The notes below the pieces were generated by a model. That model did no database searches, was not told the origin of the DNA, and saw only the letters and a list, made by a program, of their open reading frames with translations. A program made the position numbers and the translations under genes. A stretch of DNA of 64,000 nucleotides from Pezizomycotina sp. ARF18 (lineage: Eukaryota > Ascomycota). The DNA lies in assembly GCA_002224055.1 (NCBI GenBank), contig AZLU01000146.1:1-64000 (forward strand), given 5' to 3'. Of this stretch, positions 44,666 through 56,761 are shown one piece after another (within the stretch, counting starts at the first letter, position 1; each line of letters starts with the position of its first letter).

Positions 44666-45485
44666 ATGGCACCACCACTATCAACGGAATTATATACCCA
44701 GATACTTTCAGAGCTACCATGGTACGCTCGTTCAGCGGCGTCCCTAGTCTGCCGCCTCTGGCATAACATTCTGAAAAGCGAGCATTTCAAAAAGACCGTC
44801 TCAATCGATGGACCGTTCCCGAATACACGCGACGGGGCTGATAAATTCTACTTCCATAGAACCTCTCAAGTAAGGTATGCCGTTCACGTCTCCAAAGTAT
44901 ATCACGGTGACCTGGACGTAATCATACGCAACACTGGCGTCTGCCCCTCCACCGCCTGGCCCCGGCACGTTCCCTCTGGAGGTAAATTCTTGACGAAACA
45001 CCGATTTCTCAGCGATGTCAGCCACGGTCTCTCGTTCAAACTTCGCAAACGCCGTCTGTAGTAAAGGCACCAACGGCCGATGTATTATGGAATATCCCAT
45101 GGCGGAGGTGAGCATCCTATGTCAGGAGATGTTCTGTATAGACCCTGAGATCGAGATTTTGAATACCAGAAATCCCGTCCCGCAAAGACCAATGGTCAGG
45201 ACTCTGGCGTTTCTCCTTATACCTACTGGAACGATCCCCTTTGTATTTCGATGGACGGGAGACCGTTGGGACCTGGGGAGTTGGAGGCACATTTTCACTT
45301 TCAGGACCGTACTGGTCGGGACACGATTGTCCAGGCGCCGCGGCATTCTCTTCGATAAGGTTCCCCATTACGAAGCCGTATGTGACGATTGGCGAGTACT
45401 TTGATTGATATACAAGGTACTTCAGGAACAAGGGCTCGATGGATTTCGGAGTTACCACGAGATCATCGAGGCCGCAGGAACATAA
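44666..45485 (+). CDS. F-box protein, second family, copy A
   Basis: The ATG at 44666 opens an N-terminal F-box: LSTELYTQILSELPWYARSA, ASLVCRLWHNILKSEHFKKT. The first frame is open for 131 codons and includes DKFYFHRTSQVRYAVHV. The C-terminal domain lies in a shifted frame: GVSPYTYWNDPLCISMDGRP, LGPGELEAHFHFQDRTGRDT, IVQAPRHSL. It then runs through VPHYEAVCDDWRVL and VLQEQGLDGFRSYHEIIEAA to TAA at 45483-45485. The NDPLCIS block recurs in the copies at 46.5 and 59.5 kb. F-box proteins join substrates to the SCF ubiquitin ligase; the C-terminal domain is presumably the substrate binder. About three frame changes. Confidence 0.65.
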
Positions 45486-45975
45486 GTTATGTGTAATATT
45501 TAAATGAAGTCTTAGAGCTTAGCAGCGGGAAGCTGATGTTAACGCTAGTAAGGTCTTCAGGATTTCATATGTATCTAGCAAGTTATTACAATCTTTACAT
45601 TCGTAAACTACTTAATCTTCATTACAGAGCTCTCTGATTTTGTACATACAAAGACTCCATTTTCATTTTTTATAGGATGAGAAGTAGCAGACAATCGAGA
45701 TTAAAAAGGGCTGGCTCGCATGACGAACCCTAACCCACGCTCCAGTCTTGCAACCTTCTTTCTTACTAAAGCTAAAACTAAGTTCATGCTGCCTTTTTTT
45801 CTCAGCAGCCTATAAGAATAGAGACCGTGGGAACGAAATTAAAGGAACGGGAAAAGCTAGCTCAGGAGTAGTAACCACAACCCAGCGTGTGCTGCTACAT
45901 ATAGAAGGGAAGAACGCTAGCTATTTCTCCTGCGACAACGCCGTCGGTCTCGCAGTCAATTAAGAGGGGGAAGAA
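45486..45975. other. spacer between F-box copies A and B
   Basis: No gene seen. Confidence 0.4.
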
Positions 45976-46692
45976 ATGCCAGAGTTACAACAATTGCCTA
46001 CCGAAATTCAGCCCAAATCCTCGAATCGGTACCCTGTTCACGACTATAACCTCAAAAGGTTATGTCGACTATGGTACGCAATTGTGACGGATATGTTCAG
46101 AGGAGAACGGCGCCGTCGATATGCCGTTCACCAAGAGGATCAGATAATCTCCTATGTGGTGGTCCGTTCCACTTTGCCAGAAGACTTATTCATCGGCGAA
46201 TGAGCATTATGATCCGGCTCGTACCATCGCAGCTTCCAGTCGCTCTGAGGAGGGAAGGCTGCGACTACACCGCTTCCTAACAGATACGGAACATCGCCTT
46301 TGCTTGTCCATCGATGAGGTTGCTGCGATCTCTGTCTCAAGCCGGTGTACGGAGGTGCGACAATGCGCAATTACAACCAGCCACGGGAAAGTAAACCGTA
46401 CAGTTTGCATACATGGAATGCTTACGACGGAACACCCGGGCTAATCGCATCCAGGCAACGACTTTCTACGGACACCCTGGGGTTTGCGCACGCCAACGAT
46501 CCTCTCTGTTTATCCTCAGACTGGAAGCCACTGGAGGCCAATAACTTAGATATAGTGTTTACCATGGAAAACGGAGGTCTTAGTATGGTAGAAAATATGG
46601 TGGTGCAGGCAAGAATTTTGTCTCTCTGGGTGATTTTTTGGAAACCACTAGATTCTTTATTCATTATTCAATGCCATTGCCGCGGGGTTTGA
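45976..46692 (+). CDS. F-box protein, second family, copy B
   Basis: The ATG at 45976 starts MPELQQLPTEIQ. After a one-step frame change the F-box continues ILESVPCSRL and LKRLCRLWYAIVTDMF. The frame from 46345 carries the family C-terminal block: STDTLGFAHANDPLCLSSDW, KPLEANNLDIVFTMENGGLS, MVENMVVQARIL. It corresponds to NDPLCIS...DGRPL of copy A. An extra stretch, RFEDLVNEYVGDSLMAWIRD, could extend the protein to 46911. It sits 490 bp behind copy A in the same direction, consistent with tandem duplication. Confidence 0.6.
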
Positions 46693-47171
46693 AGCAGTGC
46701 CGGGCCTGCTTCTGAGAAAACACGATTCGAGGATCTGGTCAATGAATATGTTGGCGATAGCCTGATGGCTTGGATACGAGATTGTAATACCCTGATAAAT
46801 TGTAGCGCTTTTAGTGGCATGCTAGATAGCTCAAGTCTAAAATTATATGCTAGTAAACAGGTTTCATTCGTTACATTGAGAGAAACGCAAAAAAGGTATA
46901 TAGGCATGTAGTGATTATCAGAATATGCCAGATATCGTTGACGATGCAATGCTTTCCTTATTGATACCAATACGTTACGCAAACTTGCGCTTTCGTGTTA
47001 TATATCTTTTACTAAATAGGTTCCATTCCCATTGTCTTCATTATTCCTCAAAATCTCCGGATTATAGGAACACCCCTCAGATCCCTAGATAATCATCGCG
47101 CTGCTCTAAACTGAAATGAAGTTGAAAATATGAAACACGCTTCAACTTAATTACTAAACGCTGCGAATATT
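46693..47171. other. 3' flanks of convergent F-box copy B and the MFS gene
   Basis: May include the last codons of copy B; otherwise nothing seen. Confidence 0.4.
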
Positions 47172-48961
47172 TTAATAAACGTAGTTGAACTCCGGTTATC
47201 AAGATCCGTCAAGTCCAAGAACTCCTGGTTCGGGATCTTTTCGTAGTCTGCGGCGAGTCTTGCTTCAGCCTTCTGTTTGTTTCGCCTCCTGAAGACATAC
47301 CATATTAAAGATGAGGTCGAGAAGGGCGACGCCCCAACAGACGATCATGACGATCTCTGCAGCGGACATAACGCGGGGCATCCTTCGGACGAAAGTCTGA
47401 GGCCGAATATTCCCTACGCAATAAAAGATCAGAAAGATCGCCGCAACTGTGGTCTTCCTGGTATAACCAGCGAAATTGCTCGATTCATGCTCAGCAAGCG
47501 ACGAACGGAGTTGACTGGCGCTGGCTAAGTAAACGCCTATAAGCTGCCGGTCTTGTTATCTAGCGGCAGAGCGACGATGAGCAGCATGCCTAAGATTGCA
47601 ACGAGCAGGCCAGCTGTGGATACCAGCACGCGCTGCCGGAGTTTGTCACCAAGTAACACAAGCCAGTAGCGCGACGATTTCGACAGCGCCACCAGGCGTG
47701 CCGTACAGCAGGCTTTGCTCGGCGGTTATACCAAAGCTCGTGTAATCTGGCTGAAGAAATTCGTGAGACCGCCATTGGGATATCCGCAAGCAGGGCATAC
47801 AGAGCAAAAGCCCAAGTCATCGGGTCGACTAATGTCTGCTTAAGTTGGTAGAATTTGAAGTGCTTGTTACCGACGCCTTGCTGGTTTGCGCGAATGCGCT
47901 CGATTGCGAGGAGGCGATCGACGGGTTTGAGGAAACGAGCGTTCATGGGATTATCCGGCATGAGCCAAAGGAACAAGGCGCCGACGGCTACTGTAAGCAG
48001 ACCGGTGAAAAGAAATACGATCTTCCAGGGCGCTATAGCGCTACCGTGTATTCGGGCACTTTTAGCGATCCCATAGGCGATTAGCCCGCCGAAAATCTGG
48101 GCGAAACCGTTGAAACAGAACCAAACGGACGTCCGTGAACCTTGCTCGTGAAGCGTGTACCACTGCGAGGTAAATAGAGCAAACCCGGGGGTAACCGATG
48201 ATTCGAGCACGCCGAGGAAGAAACGGACGGCGACGGCGCCGGCGAAGTCATTTGTTGCGGCGAGGCAGCAGAGTACAACGCCCCAGTATTATGTTTATCG
48301 ATGAGTACTTCGCCAACGGGAGTGCTTGCAGGAGGCGGTTCGTCGGATATTCCCACGCGATATAACCGAAGTAAACATCGATCTGTGGCCGAATCAGAAC
48401 ACTATTCTGGCTCAAGAAAGAGGAAAGAAATATTGTTACCCTAGCCATTGGTAATTATCGCCTTTGAGTTTCAAATCTTGCTTGAACCCCATTATGCTCG
48501 CGTACGACAGCGTTGTTTCTAAAATCTAGGAATTAACAAACTTGAATCGGAAGCGGCACGAAGAACTGCTGCCTGATGATCTCATGTAACTTACTGTCGA
48601 GATATTGTAGTCCATATATCGTGCATAGAAGCTGGAACCCGTCAGTCCTCATTGTAAATAAGCTCAATCATTGATAGAGAAAAAACGTTGAGACTAACCG
48701 GCAGGATATTCAAATCGATCTTGCGGAGCAACCGCTTATTCGTCTCTTCGTCTATCTCTACGACCTCGCCGCTCTCTTCAAGAGCTTTGAGCGCCTCGTC
48801 GGCGTCCGCCACGCTCGCGTGTCTCATCGCGCGCGCGACGTCTTTAGATGTTGAGAGTCTGCCTTCTTCGACTGCTTCGGCTGTTGATTTCCGCGGTATG
48901 GAGGCGCTTCGTGCATCTCCGTACCTGTCGCGTCTGAAGCTATCACTTTCTCCGGATCCAT
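47172..48961 (-). CDS. MFS permease, allantoate/nicotinate (Dal5/Tna1) type
   Basis: The ATG at 48961 gives a hydrophilic N-terminus ending DEETNKRLLRKIDLNILP, the classic start of this family. Introns at 48632-48698, 48519-48594 and 48383-48439 separate LLCTIYGLQYLD, TTLSYASIMGFKQDLKLKGD and VYFGYIAWEYPTNRLLQALP. A long frame follows: VTPGFALFTSQWYTLHEQGS, WKIVFLFTGLLTVAVGALFL, WLMPDNPMNARFL. Later frames give TAEQSLLYGTPGGAVEIVAL, VLVSTAGLLVAILGMLLIVA and TRKTTVAAIFLIFYCVGNI. The end reads RKQKAEARLAADYEKIPNQE, FLDLTDLDN, stop near 47172. About 12 membrane spans expected. It imports organic anions such as allantoate or nicotinate; the substrate is not predictable here. At least five frame changes. 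Confidence 0.85.
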
Positions 48962-49101
48962 GACGAATTGAAAAGATTTATTGCTCCTCAGAAGTCTGTC
49001 TAAATCAAAGGGAACTGTAAGTTCAAGGTGGACAAAGATTCGGGAGATTCACACGAGGAGGGGACACAGAGTGTAATAAAGGGATGGACTCCACGCTAAC
49101 T
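48962..49101. other. upstream region of the MFS gene
   Basis: Nothing further seen. Confidence 0.35.
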
Positions 49102-49740
49102 TCAAATCTCCCAGACGGAATTCCCATTTTTCCGGGTGCAACCATAAACCTTGATCGTCGTTGACCAACGTGATGGAGAAACTTCTTCGAGGATTATCCT
49201 CCGGGACGAGCCTAAAGAGGGTAAACCGTCCCTTCTCCTAGTTTTTTGCCCAATAAGCTTTCCCAGCTGCACTACAACTGCGGAGACAACTCGCGGCCAT
49301 TCTCCATTTCTGCGACGGATCATTTCTAAGATGGGAAGTGCTAGCGCCACCTCTTTTCGGCTGTCATCTCGAGAAATCCTCGAGCATAACCCTGGAGTTC
49401 GCTTGCCGATAGCGGGCGTGGGGCGGCCAAACCCCGGAGAAAAATTGGTGATGGTGTGCTCAGCGCTCAAACCAACAGACTCAGATACAACGCGAGAAAA
49501 AATTTTCTGATCAGTGATCCAGGGTGAATGTAGGATTTTAATTCTCATTCTGTGTAACCGTGTGTTCTCCGATGATCTTAAAGGCGTCATCGGCGTCATT
49601 CTCTGCGCAATGGCTTAACCGTTCAAGGCATAAATCTAGCTCAAAATCTCGTTTGGGTCTTCGTAAACGGAATAGACGCTTAGAAGTCCGTTCAGACACT
49701 CGAGGGATTTTTGGATCGTGGGACCTTATTGAACTCTATT
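49102..49740 (-). CDS. unrecognised minus-strand protein
   Basis: From about 49740 the minus strand reads RPKRDFELDLCLERLSHCAE, then NDADDAFKIIGEHTVTQNEN, which looks like genuine protein. A 165-codon frame (49599-49102) follows: KIFSRVVSESVGLSAEHTIT, KEVALALPILEMIRRRNGEW, PRVVSAVVVQLGKLIGQKTR. The opposite strand is also open here for 119 codons, which weakens the case. No domain recognised. Confidence 0.35.
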
Positions 49741-51879
49741 CTACTTGAGAAAACGGATATCATGAGCAAGGTATCTCATAATCCTTTTGCATCTACGGTG
49801 CCATATCGCAAGCATGCACACGGTGGCTCGCGGATGTTAATCTGCAAGTGAAATATTCAGTACTGGGAAGGTGGCCAGGTACGAACGCTAAGTCACCGAT
49901 CTCGGAGATTGTAATTCCCTCGATGGGGAAAATACGAAGCTATCGCGATGCGCGATGTCTTAAGAGATACGATGATATGTAAAAGCTCTCATCAAGGCGC
50001 CCACTTACTACGTGTAGTCCTCTCATCGCAAATGTGATAATCTAAGAATTGCCTCTAACATGCATCTGCAGAAAACCCAAGCCTGCGGCGTTTGTCGGGG
50101 GTTCTCCGCCTTATCGTGAGGATATAATTCGCCCATAGTCACTAAGCGGATCGATATCGTCGCAATTCCCGAAAACAAAAGTCCAAAACGATCGATAAAC
50201 TCTTACGATCTCGAGGCCAAGCAGGTTTGTTACTCATTTTAATGGCAAGATTCCCACGTAACGTGACATCGATTTGTCTGTAATTGGAATTCCCATCTCA
50301 TCTGTATCTTTAAAAAAAAATGCGGGTCCCGTACCCGTTTGAAGTTATTTAACGCTAAATGCGTAAAAGTGTTTCTATTAGGAATTACGTCTTATTGGAT
50401 CGGATAATAAAAGTCAAAAAGGCAATATATCTTGAGCAAACGCAAATATTATATTTATTTAAGGTATAAGCCTACGAACATGGGAAATCATATCAGGCAG
50501 GAAAATGGAGGGAAATGGAGGTACTCCATCTACATATTTTTTTAAAAACTTCTTTTAACGTACTATCATGATCGTGGCGTATAACATGATCTGTTCGGCG
50601 ACTTGACATTTACTACTAGTCGCTGGGTATAGTTGCCGAATTGCTCCAAGCTGATGACCTTGACTTGGGTGGCCCCTGTCGCTGTGAGACAACCGTTGCC
50701 ATCTCCTTCCTACTCAGTTTGTTCGTTAGCATCTCTGCAGCGGTATTAGGCTCTCACGAAGCGGAATAGTGCCGGGATTAGCGTATAAGCAAGGAAGGAG
50801 TGCCAAAACTATAACTATAAACATCTCGGTACGGGATGTGAAATCTCCCGTTGTGGATGCTTTACCCATTTTCTCCTCTGATTACCCATTTTCTCCTCTG
50901 AAAACCCTGTCCCCTATCTATCGATAAGCTACTCGTAGGCCTTTGATTAGACTTGGAAAGTGTTAAGGACGTCTGCTTATCGTCTCACAGCCAGGGCGTC
51001 GCGCTAATTAACCAGGCGGAATCGCCGTGAAGAATCAATGGCATCAATGATTTGCTAGATGACTTTCCGTAAGAATGTATGTTGATCGGAGCTCTTTACC
51101 GCTCATTACTGTATCGTATTTCTAGAGGGTAGCGTGTGTAGATATCACCAGTGTTTAAAAGCTGGGAAACATCGTGAAGCGGTAGGCACGAAACTTGAGG
51201 ACTCTGTTACGCCGCCACTTTAACTGCCGTTCTTCCCTATCAAAGCGAAAGGACCGCAGACGTCTTATTACAAATATTTGCTATACTGCTCCGATAGTTG
51301 CAATCATTATTGTCTACTCGGCTGCGACTACTTCGGACTTTCTTTCTGGAGGATTGTAAGTTGCGACTCCAAACATCTCTTATACGCACGACTTGCGGAA
51401 ATTTCAGAGGCCGATCGTTTTTTATATTTAGGATTTATCGGGTTTTCAATAGTAAAATCTTTGCGATTACCTTCCTATGCTTGAGTCCTATTTCTATACA
51501 TTTCCGCCCCACGATAAGGCTAGTCTAATAGCTTGAACAGGTCTCTGGATACGCTGGGTGCATTGACATCGTGATATGTGGGTCTGAAATCCAATGCCAT
51601 ATATATTGTTAAATTATATCGTTAGACCGTAGGCATCCCTAAACCGAATATGGCTCACTAACATGCCAAATGCTCAAAGTCTCTCAGGTCGCTATGCCCA
51701 GATTGGCGGATAAAGTCATGTTCTGACGTCCAGAGATTAAACCGATTTTCTATTCCATGAATGTAAGTTTAATCTTCAGCATCGCCGTAAAGTGTCTACA
51801 CTGAACAGATATTCCGATTCACGACACAGATACAAGTGGTTGCATCCATTCTTTATACACTCCAATCAACTCGTTAGAA
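49741..51879. other. gene-poor stretch
   Basis: Contains a 20-bp duplication at 50861-50900. No coding frame is supported. Confidence 0.45.
50861..50900. repeat. 20-bp tandem duplication
   Basis: TTACCCATTTTCTCCTCTG twice in tandem, first unit preceded by T and second by A. Confidence 0.95.
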
Positions 51880-52620
51880 TCTCAATGCTCTACACTTTCC
51901 TACGGTTGTCTTCATCGCCAACCACGAATGGGATCCACAGTCTTCGCATCTGCATCGCTCTCCTATCTGTGGGCATGGCACTCGCCGGCGCTGCAACAAT
52001 CTGATTGAGCGGCACCGTGTTGGCCACCGAATACCTATCAAGGCGCCACCTACGGCCTAGACGGTGAGATGCATTGCGCTTTCACAACCGCTGAAAACGA
52101 GGATACTATCTTTTTCTACATACCGTATTTCACTATGCTAGTTGGCGTAGTTATATCTACCGTCGTGGACATCGTTATTTTCTCCCTGCCATACCTGCTG
52201 TTCCGGAAAGCCGACATCTCGCCGGCGGAGAGGCATGGACTTTACGTGCTATTCGCTTTCGGAGGGGTTGTAGTGCTGGTAAGCACGGCGCGAGTGGCGC
52301 TTTTATCATAGGCGACAACGCCCGGCAGCGCCGAACCTACCGGGCCGTTAAGTGAGTGGCCGACGGTTATAATGCTCGTGATGTGGATTCTTGCTGTTGC
52401 TGAATCGAACATGGTGGTAATGGCGGCCACTATACCCACCTTGAGGCCATTGTACAGAAACCAAAAATTTGGCGGGAAGAGGCCAAGCTCTGACAGTGTC
52501 GGCCTGAGTTCAACTTCTGTCTGATGAACTATCAGCATTGGGAAGGAGAATGTCTTGCTGATCATGGTAGGCGGAAACCACCGAGGATTCTTCTTCATGC
52601 AATCTACCCTAGAGGCTTTG
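51880..52620 (+). CDS. fungal rhodopsin-domain (SAT4/PTH11-like) membrane protein, partial
   Basis: The first recognisable span is SMLYTFLRLSSSPTTNGIHS, LRICIALLSVGMALAGAA. Next comes the extracellular loop NTYQGATYGLDGEMHCAFTT. The best frame (52069-52311) is FFYIPYFTMLVGVVISTVVD, IVIFSLPYLLFRKADISPAE, RHGLYVLFAFGGVVVLVSTA. After an in-frame stop the same frame gives WPTVIMLVMWILAVAESNMV, VMAATIPTLRPLYRNQKFG, the typical seventh-span ending. The family has seven spans and includes Pth11, a receptor for surface cues in pathogens; no ligand can be assigned. The first spans are not recognisable upstream, so the 5' end is missing or too diverged. It has both a stop-type break and frame changes. 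Confidence 0.65.
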
Positions 52621-52739
52621 ATGCTTAAGCTGAGAGTATTACCTAACTAGAAATTATTTCTCTCATCACTCGAATTTTCTATCGACTTGGTTATTAGAGT
52701 CGAGATTAGCATGTTAGTGTTTCTTCACAGTAGATATGC
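52621..52739. other. short convergent spacer
   Basis: Nothing seen. Confidence 0.3.
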
Positions 52740-54549
52740 TCAATCTACTATTGGAAGTCTGAAACTTGACCTTGAGCAGTAGCGACCCTGTCTATTGCTA
52801 AATATATAAGCTTCATTCTCTGGTTTAAGAGTCACGCCGAGATCCAATCCTATAAGAGACTTTCGCGCAGACCGCCCATCATGGTTTTTAATCCAAAAAT
52901 CCTCAATCAACTTTGCCATTTCCATGAACCCTTTTCCCTACAATACCTCAGCAAATAATCCCCTGGTGGTAGCTTGACGCCTGTTTCCAGCAGAAGTCTT
53001 GCAATGAGACTTCGGCCGCTATTATGGCTCTGTTGAGTGCTGCGCCTTGGCTTGTTTTTGATAATTTTTAATATTACCCAGAAAAATGAGGACTATGTCT
53101 GCATGTCCAGCAAGGGCGGCAGACTCAAATTCCTTATCAAACTTGGCATCTGTCGCGCTATGCGCTACGAACATGCAAACGAGGTCGTACAGGGCCCGTT
53201 CGCGACAAGTTGTAGAGCTGTCTTGTTGTCATCGTCCATGCAATCTATCGTCGCGCCGTACCGGATGGGCACCTTTGCAATTTCAGCATGGTTGCGTGTG
53301 CAATTCCGAGGCTAGAAAACATAGGATGTCGTAGTAATAGTTCCTGAATTCTCGCCGTGGTCTAATTGTGAAGCGTAAGAAATACACGAGACAAGCAAAG
53401 CGATAAATTTAAAATTGTAGACTCAGGTAACTCTCACATATAGGTAATACGATAACGAAAGGCATGGGTATACGGGTCAAGACTAAAAGAGGGCTCAGAT
53501 GCTCACCTCTCAGAAGATCAGACAGCTGATCGGCCTCACCGTCCACAATAAATTTGTGCAGACTTTGCTCGAATGTTCTGGCCGTCTTGTGCGGCTCGGA
53601 CGCTCCCTTCCGGCTCCGGGATTGCTCCAGCTTCCTTTGAGTTTGTCGTGTTCATGTTGTCCTCATGGACCTGGGCTGCCTGTGGAGGCTTTGACGTAGG
53701 GGGTTGGGTCTGGTTGTCTCTCAGGATGAATGCTGGCATGCATTGGCATTCATCAGCTCGCTGGAAACACGAGGTTTTGGTTCCCTGGCATTATCGCTTT
53801 CTGGTCGTGTTGCTTAGCAGGAGAACCCATGTCTTCGATAATGTCTAATGATGGAGAATCTGGCTCTCGCGGGCTAACTGGGTCATTTATTGCATAGCCT
53901 TTACTCGTTTGAAGCTTTGCTTGGTAAAAAGGTACTGTAGCAGGTCGCCCTGCCCACGAGCACGACATCATCCTATCATGGTCTTAAGATTTCGCGGTTT
54001 CTAGGGTCTATATTCTCCGCTAATTTCATGGCCCCTTTCAATACTCAAAAGCCGCAGTGTGCTCTTTCTGCTCCAAAAGAGCGAAGGCCATATACCAATG
54101 AATGGCTTCTTTGTAATTGTAATCCTTTCCTATTTCTTCATTGCATTGCTCGAGCAGCAGTCTTGATATTTCTCCGCTTCCTCATATTTTTTAAGGTGGT
54201 ACTGGGCCTTCAACAGGAACTTAAGAGGTTTTTTGATGATCGGCGGAATTGGGATTTCTCAGCAGTATTTCGATTTCCCTTTCCGCTTCCACGACTTCGC
54301 GTTTCTTGGCGTGGCGGTCGATTATATCCAAGAACGTTGTATGGAATCATGTTGTAGAATTTCCGCGTCAATCTCGTCGTAAACTGGATCATTCCGTAGA
54401 AGTGAAATGAGGGAACGGCAGCCTTCTGGTTTGAAGTCCGTATTCCGTCGCTGAACGTGATCGGATTTGGGGCCTATATAACTGTCAGCGATTGACGAAG
54501 GGCGCTGCGTAAAGGTGCGCCGGGCAGCGGTTTCCTGGGATGGTGACAA
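52740..54549 (-). CDS. TPR plus ankyrin-repeat protein
   Basis: The ATG at 54549 opens MSPSQETAARRTFTQRPSSI, then CRSLISLLRNDPVYDEIDAE. The next frame gives DIIDRHAKKREVVEAEREIE. A TPR-like stretch follows: LLKAQYHLKKYEEAEKY, LLLEQCNEEIGKDYNYKEAI, HWYMAFALLEQKEHTAAF, VLKGAMKLAENIDPRNREIL. A low-complexity middle leads to ARTFEQSLHKFIVDGEADQL. Ankyrin-like repeats are RYGATIDCMDDDNKTALQLV, EFESAALAGHADIVLIFL and IARLLLETGVKLPPGDYLL. The end is RSSFRLPIVD at 52740. Such proteins are protein-binding scaffolds, common in fungal heterokaryon and signalling contexts; the role here is unknown. Many frame changes. Confidence 0.5.
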
Positions 54550-55829
54550 GGGCCATATTGGGAACTTTTGGTTTCTAACTTAGCTGGTTCATCACCTCCG
54601 TCAAGCCTTAAACGGGGACTGACTCGGATGGGCACAGCTCTCCTTATAGGATCCTATAGAGGCCAGTACTATGGTAAATGATGGCTATAGGATAGGTTAT
54701 GGATGATAAAAGTTTTCGAGATTGTTGGCTTACTTGGATTAGATTGTGTTCTTGGTAGTTACTCCCGATGAAAGAAATAAAATGTCTCTTTCTTTCCCGC
54801 TGGACCGGTGCTCGTTCAGCAGGGCGCTTCTGTGAGCCTCGATAGGGCGTCAATGACCCGGTGAGCAAGACCGTTGTTCGCGAAATTCGGACATCTGGTG
54901 AGACTTCCTCGCATGAGACGACATAGAAGAGGTGGAATTCGAATGTTATAAACTATTTCTGCTCATTAGTCGATCCTCTTCTAGAGACGAAATGGGAGTT
55001 TCGCTTCTCTTTATACTTGGAGCAAGGGGGTGGTTATCATGTGTCATGGTGTTAAAAACGATTAATTTTAGTTCACTAGCCCGCCAGCAGACAATAAGTA
55101 TCCGTCCACGTCACGAGCCGCCGTTTTCTTTGTTCTAATCCAATCTATACCTATCCTGGGATAGTTCGGATGAGTTGTCGCGTCTTCCTGCGCCGGTCCG
55201 GTGCGGCCAGCGCAAAAGTTCTCTATTTCAGTTTGGGGAACTACATCGCGCTTTGGCCCTTTCCCGTCCTTTCATATCCGAAGGTGGACTCTTCGATTTA
55301 TATCTCTTTGTTCGTTTCATTTCCTGCGCGGTGATTTAGATGTTCCTCTTTGAAGAAGACCCCGATTGGCAACAGTTCCTCATGCGAGGACACAAAACCG
55401 GAACTACTATCATTAGAATCCTCCGGAGAGATAGGAGTGCGCAGGAATTCGTTTGATCGCCCGTATCATATTCGTATTCATGGCCTATTTTGCAAGCGAT
55501 CGAAAGTTATTTTGTCCAAGGCCAGTGTCAGGGTGTAGTGTAGTCGCTATGAAAAGCAACACACTATATAATGGATAGTATAATGTAGTAATAGTAAATA
55601 GGAGTAAAAATCGAGTAGTATTCAACTAACTATCCTCCTCGAAGGAGGAGGGAGAACTAGCTTCTTTATATACACAACTTTTTAACAGAGCTAGAAGGCA
55701 CCGCGTGCGTCCTGCTAGGCCGCGCCTTCCCGTGTGCTCTCGACGCCAAAACACGTGCGCTCTTTCTGCACGACGACGCCAGACATTTAACATTTTCTTC
55801 CTTACCTATTTATATTAGGAAATCCACGA
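54550..55829. other. no confident gene
   Basis: A short plus-strand frame near 55341-55457 (MFLFEEDPDWQQFLMRGHKT) might be the 5' end of the ankyrin gene downstream, but this is not established. Confidence 0.35.
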
Positions 55830-56366
55830 GCTATCAGAATCTGGTTCTGCGAGACAATATTCTCCGTTTTGCGCAGAGAAATGCAATGATCCGAATGTTG
55901 CAGGCAAAATCGCGGAGATTCTTATTCGCCATGGTGCCAATGTTGACGATAGGGACCCCGCGAGCCCTCCGCATTGCAGCTTGCGGCAAGACGCCAAGAC
56001 GTCGAGATGGACGGTTTTATAGCTTCCTTACTTAGCCAGGGAGCCAAGATTTGTCCGGAAAATTGCCATATTCTCGAGCTGTCCGCAGAGGCGGGTCATG
56101 AGAAGGTTGTGAAGGTACTGCTGCAGAATATACGCAGGCTTAGAGGGAAGCGAAAGGTCGCTCGTATCGCAGCCGTATGCTGCAACCACTTACGAGTCGC
56201 AAGGACACTCCTAAAAGAGGGTCGAGTCAGCCCTATCCGCGTCTCCAGGATGGGAAAAAGCCTTCCGGAGATCGCCGAATTGAAGCAAAGCTATGACATG
56301 GTCGATCTCTTGAAAAGCTACCCTGTGAACACCCGGAAGGATACAAGCGGTGATAATATTCGCTAG
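55830..56366 (+). CDS. ankyrin-repeat protein, partial
   Basis: One frame shows DPNVAGKIAEILIRHGANVD, DRDPASP, a standard ankyrin unit. The next frame (55974-56366) continues LQLAARRQDVEMDGFIASLL, SQGAKICPENCHILELSAEA, GHEKVVKVLLQNI and VCCNHLRVARTLLKEGRVSP, then SYDMVDLLKSYPV to TAG. Four to five repeats are recognisable. The N-terminal part is not seen. It lies on the opposite strand from the TPR/ankyrin gene and is not an obvious copy of it. Confidence 0.55.
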
Positions 56367-56761
56367 CATTTTTATTCCTTCCCTTTCCACTTCGCAAGTG
56401 TTAAACTGCTGATTTAGGATGGCAGCGGTAGTAGCAGCAGAAAGTTTCGTTATTCTTCTTAAAAAATTGATTCCAGTACTGTTTCGCCGAATAGTGTATT
56501 TCCTCCTTAATTGATATTGTTTCAAGCGCAATTTGTTTTAAACTCAGCGTCTGATTCCGTACTACGGAATTAATTGCAAAGGAGAGCACCGCGCAAATTC
56601 TGCCTGGAGGTCCCCGGCATGGAAAGCCATGGAGGACCGCCTTCCGTTCTTGTTTTCAACGTTACCATAATAATGATATAAACAGGCGAAAATAAAAGAT
56701 GACTGAGGAGAGCGGGTTAACTACTATTGCTTTACCGCCACGAACGCACGCAGGTTATTTT
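56367..56761. other. convergent spacer
   Basis: Nothing seen. Confidence 0.4.

Noticed and set aside
49151-49510. Plus-strand frame of 119 codons
   Set aside because: Overlaps a minus-strand frame with more protein-like flanks; both are weak.
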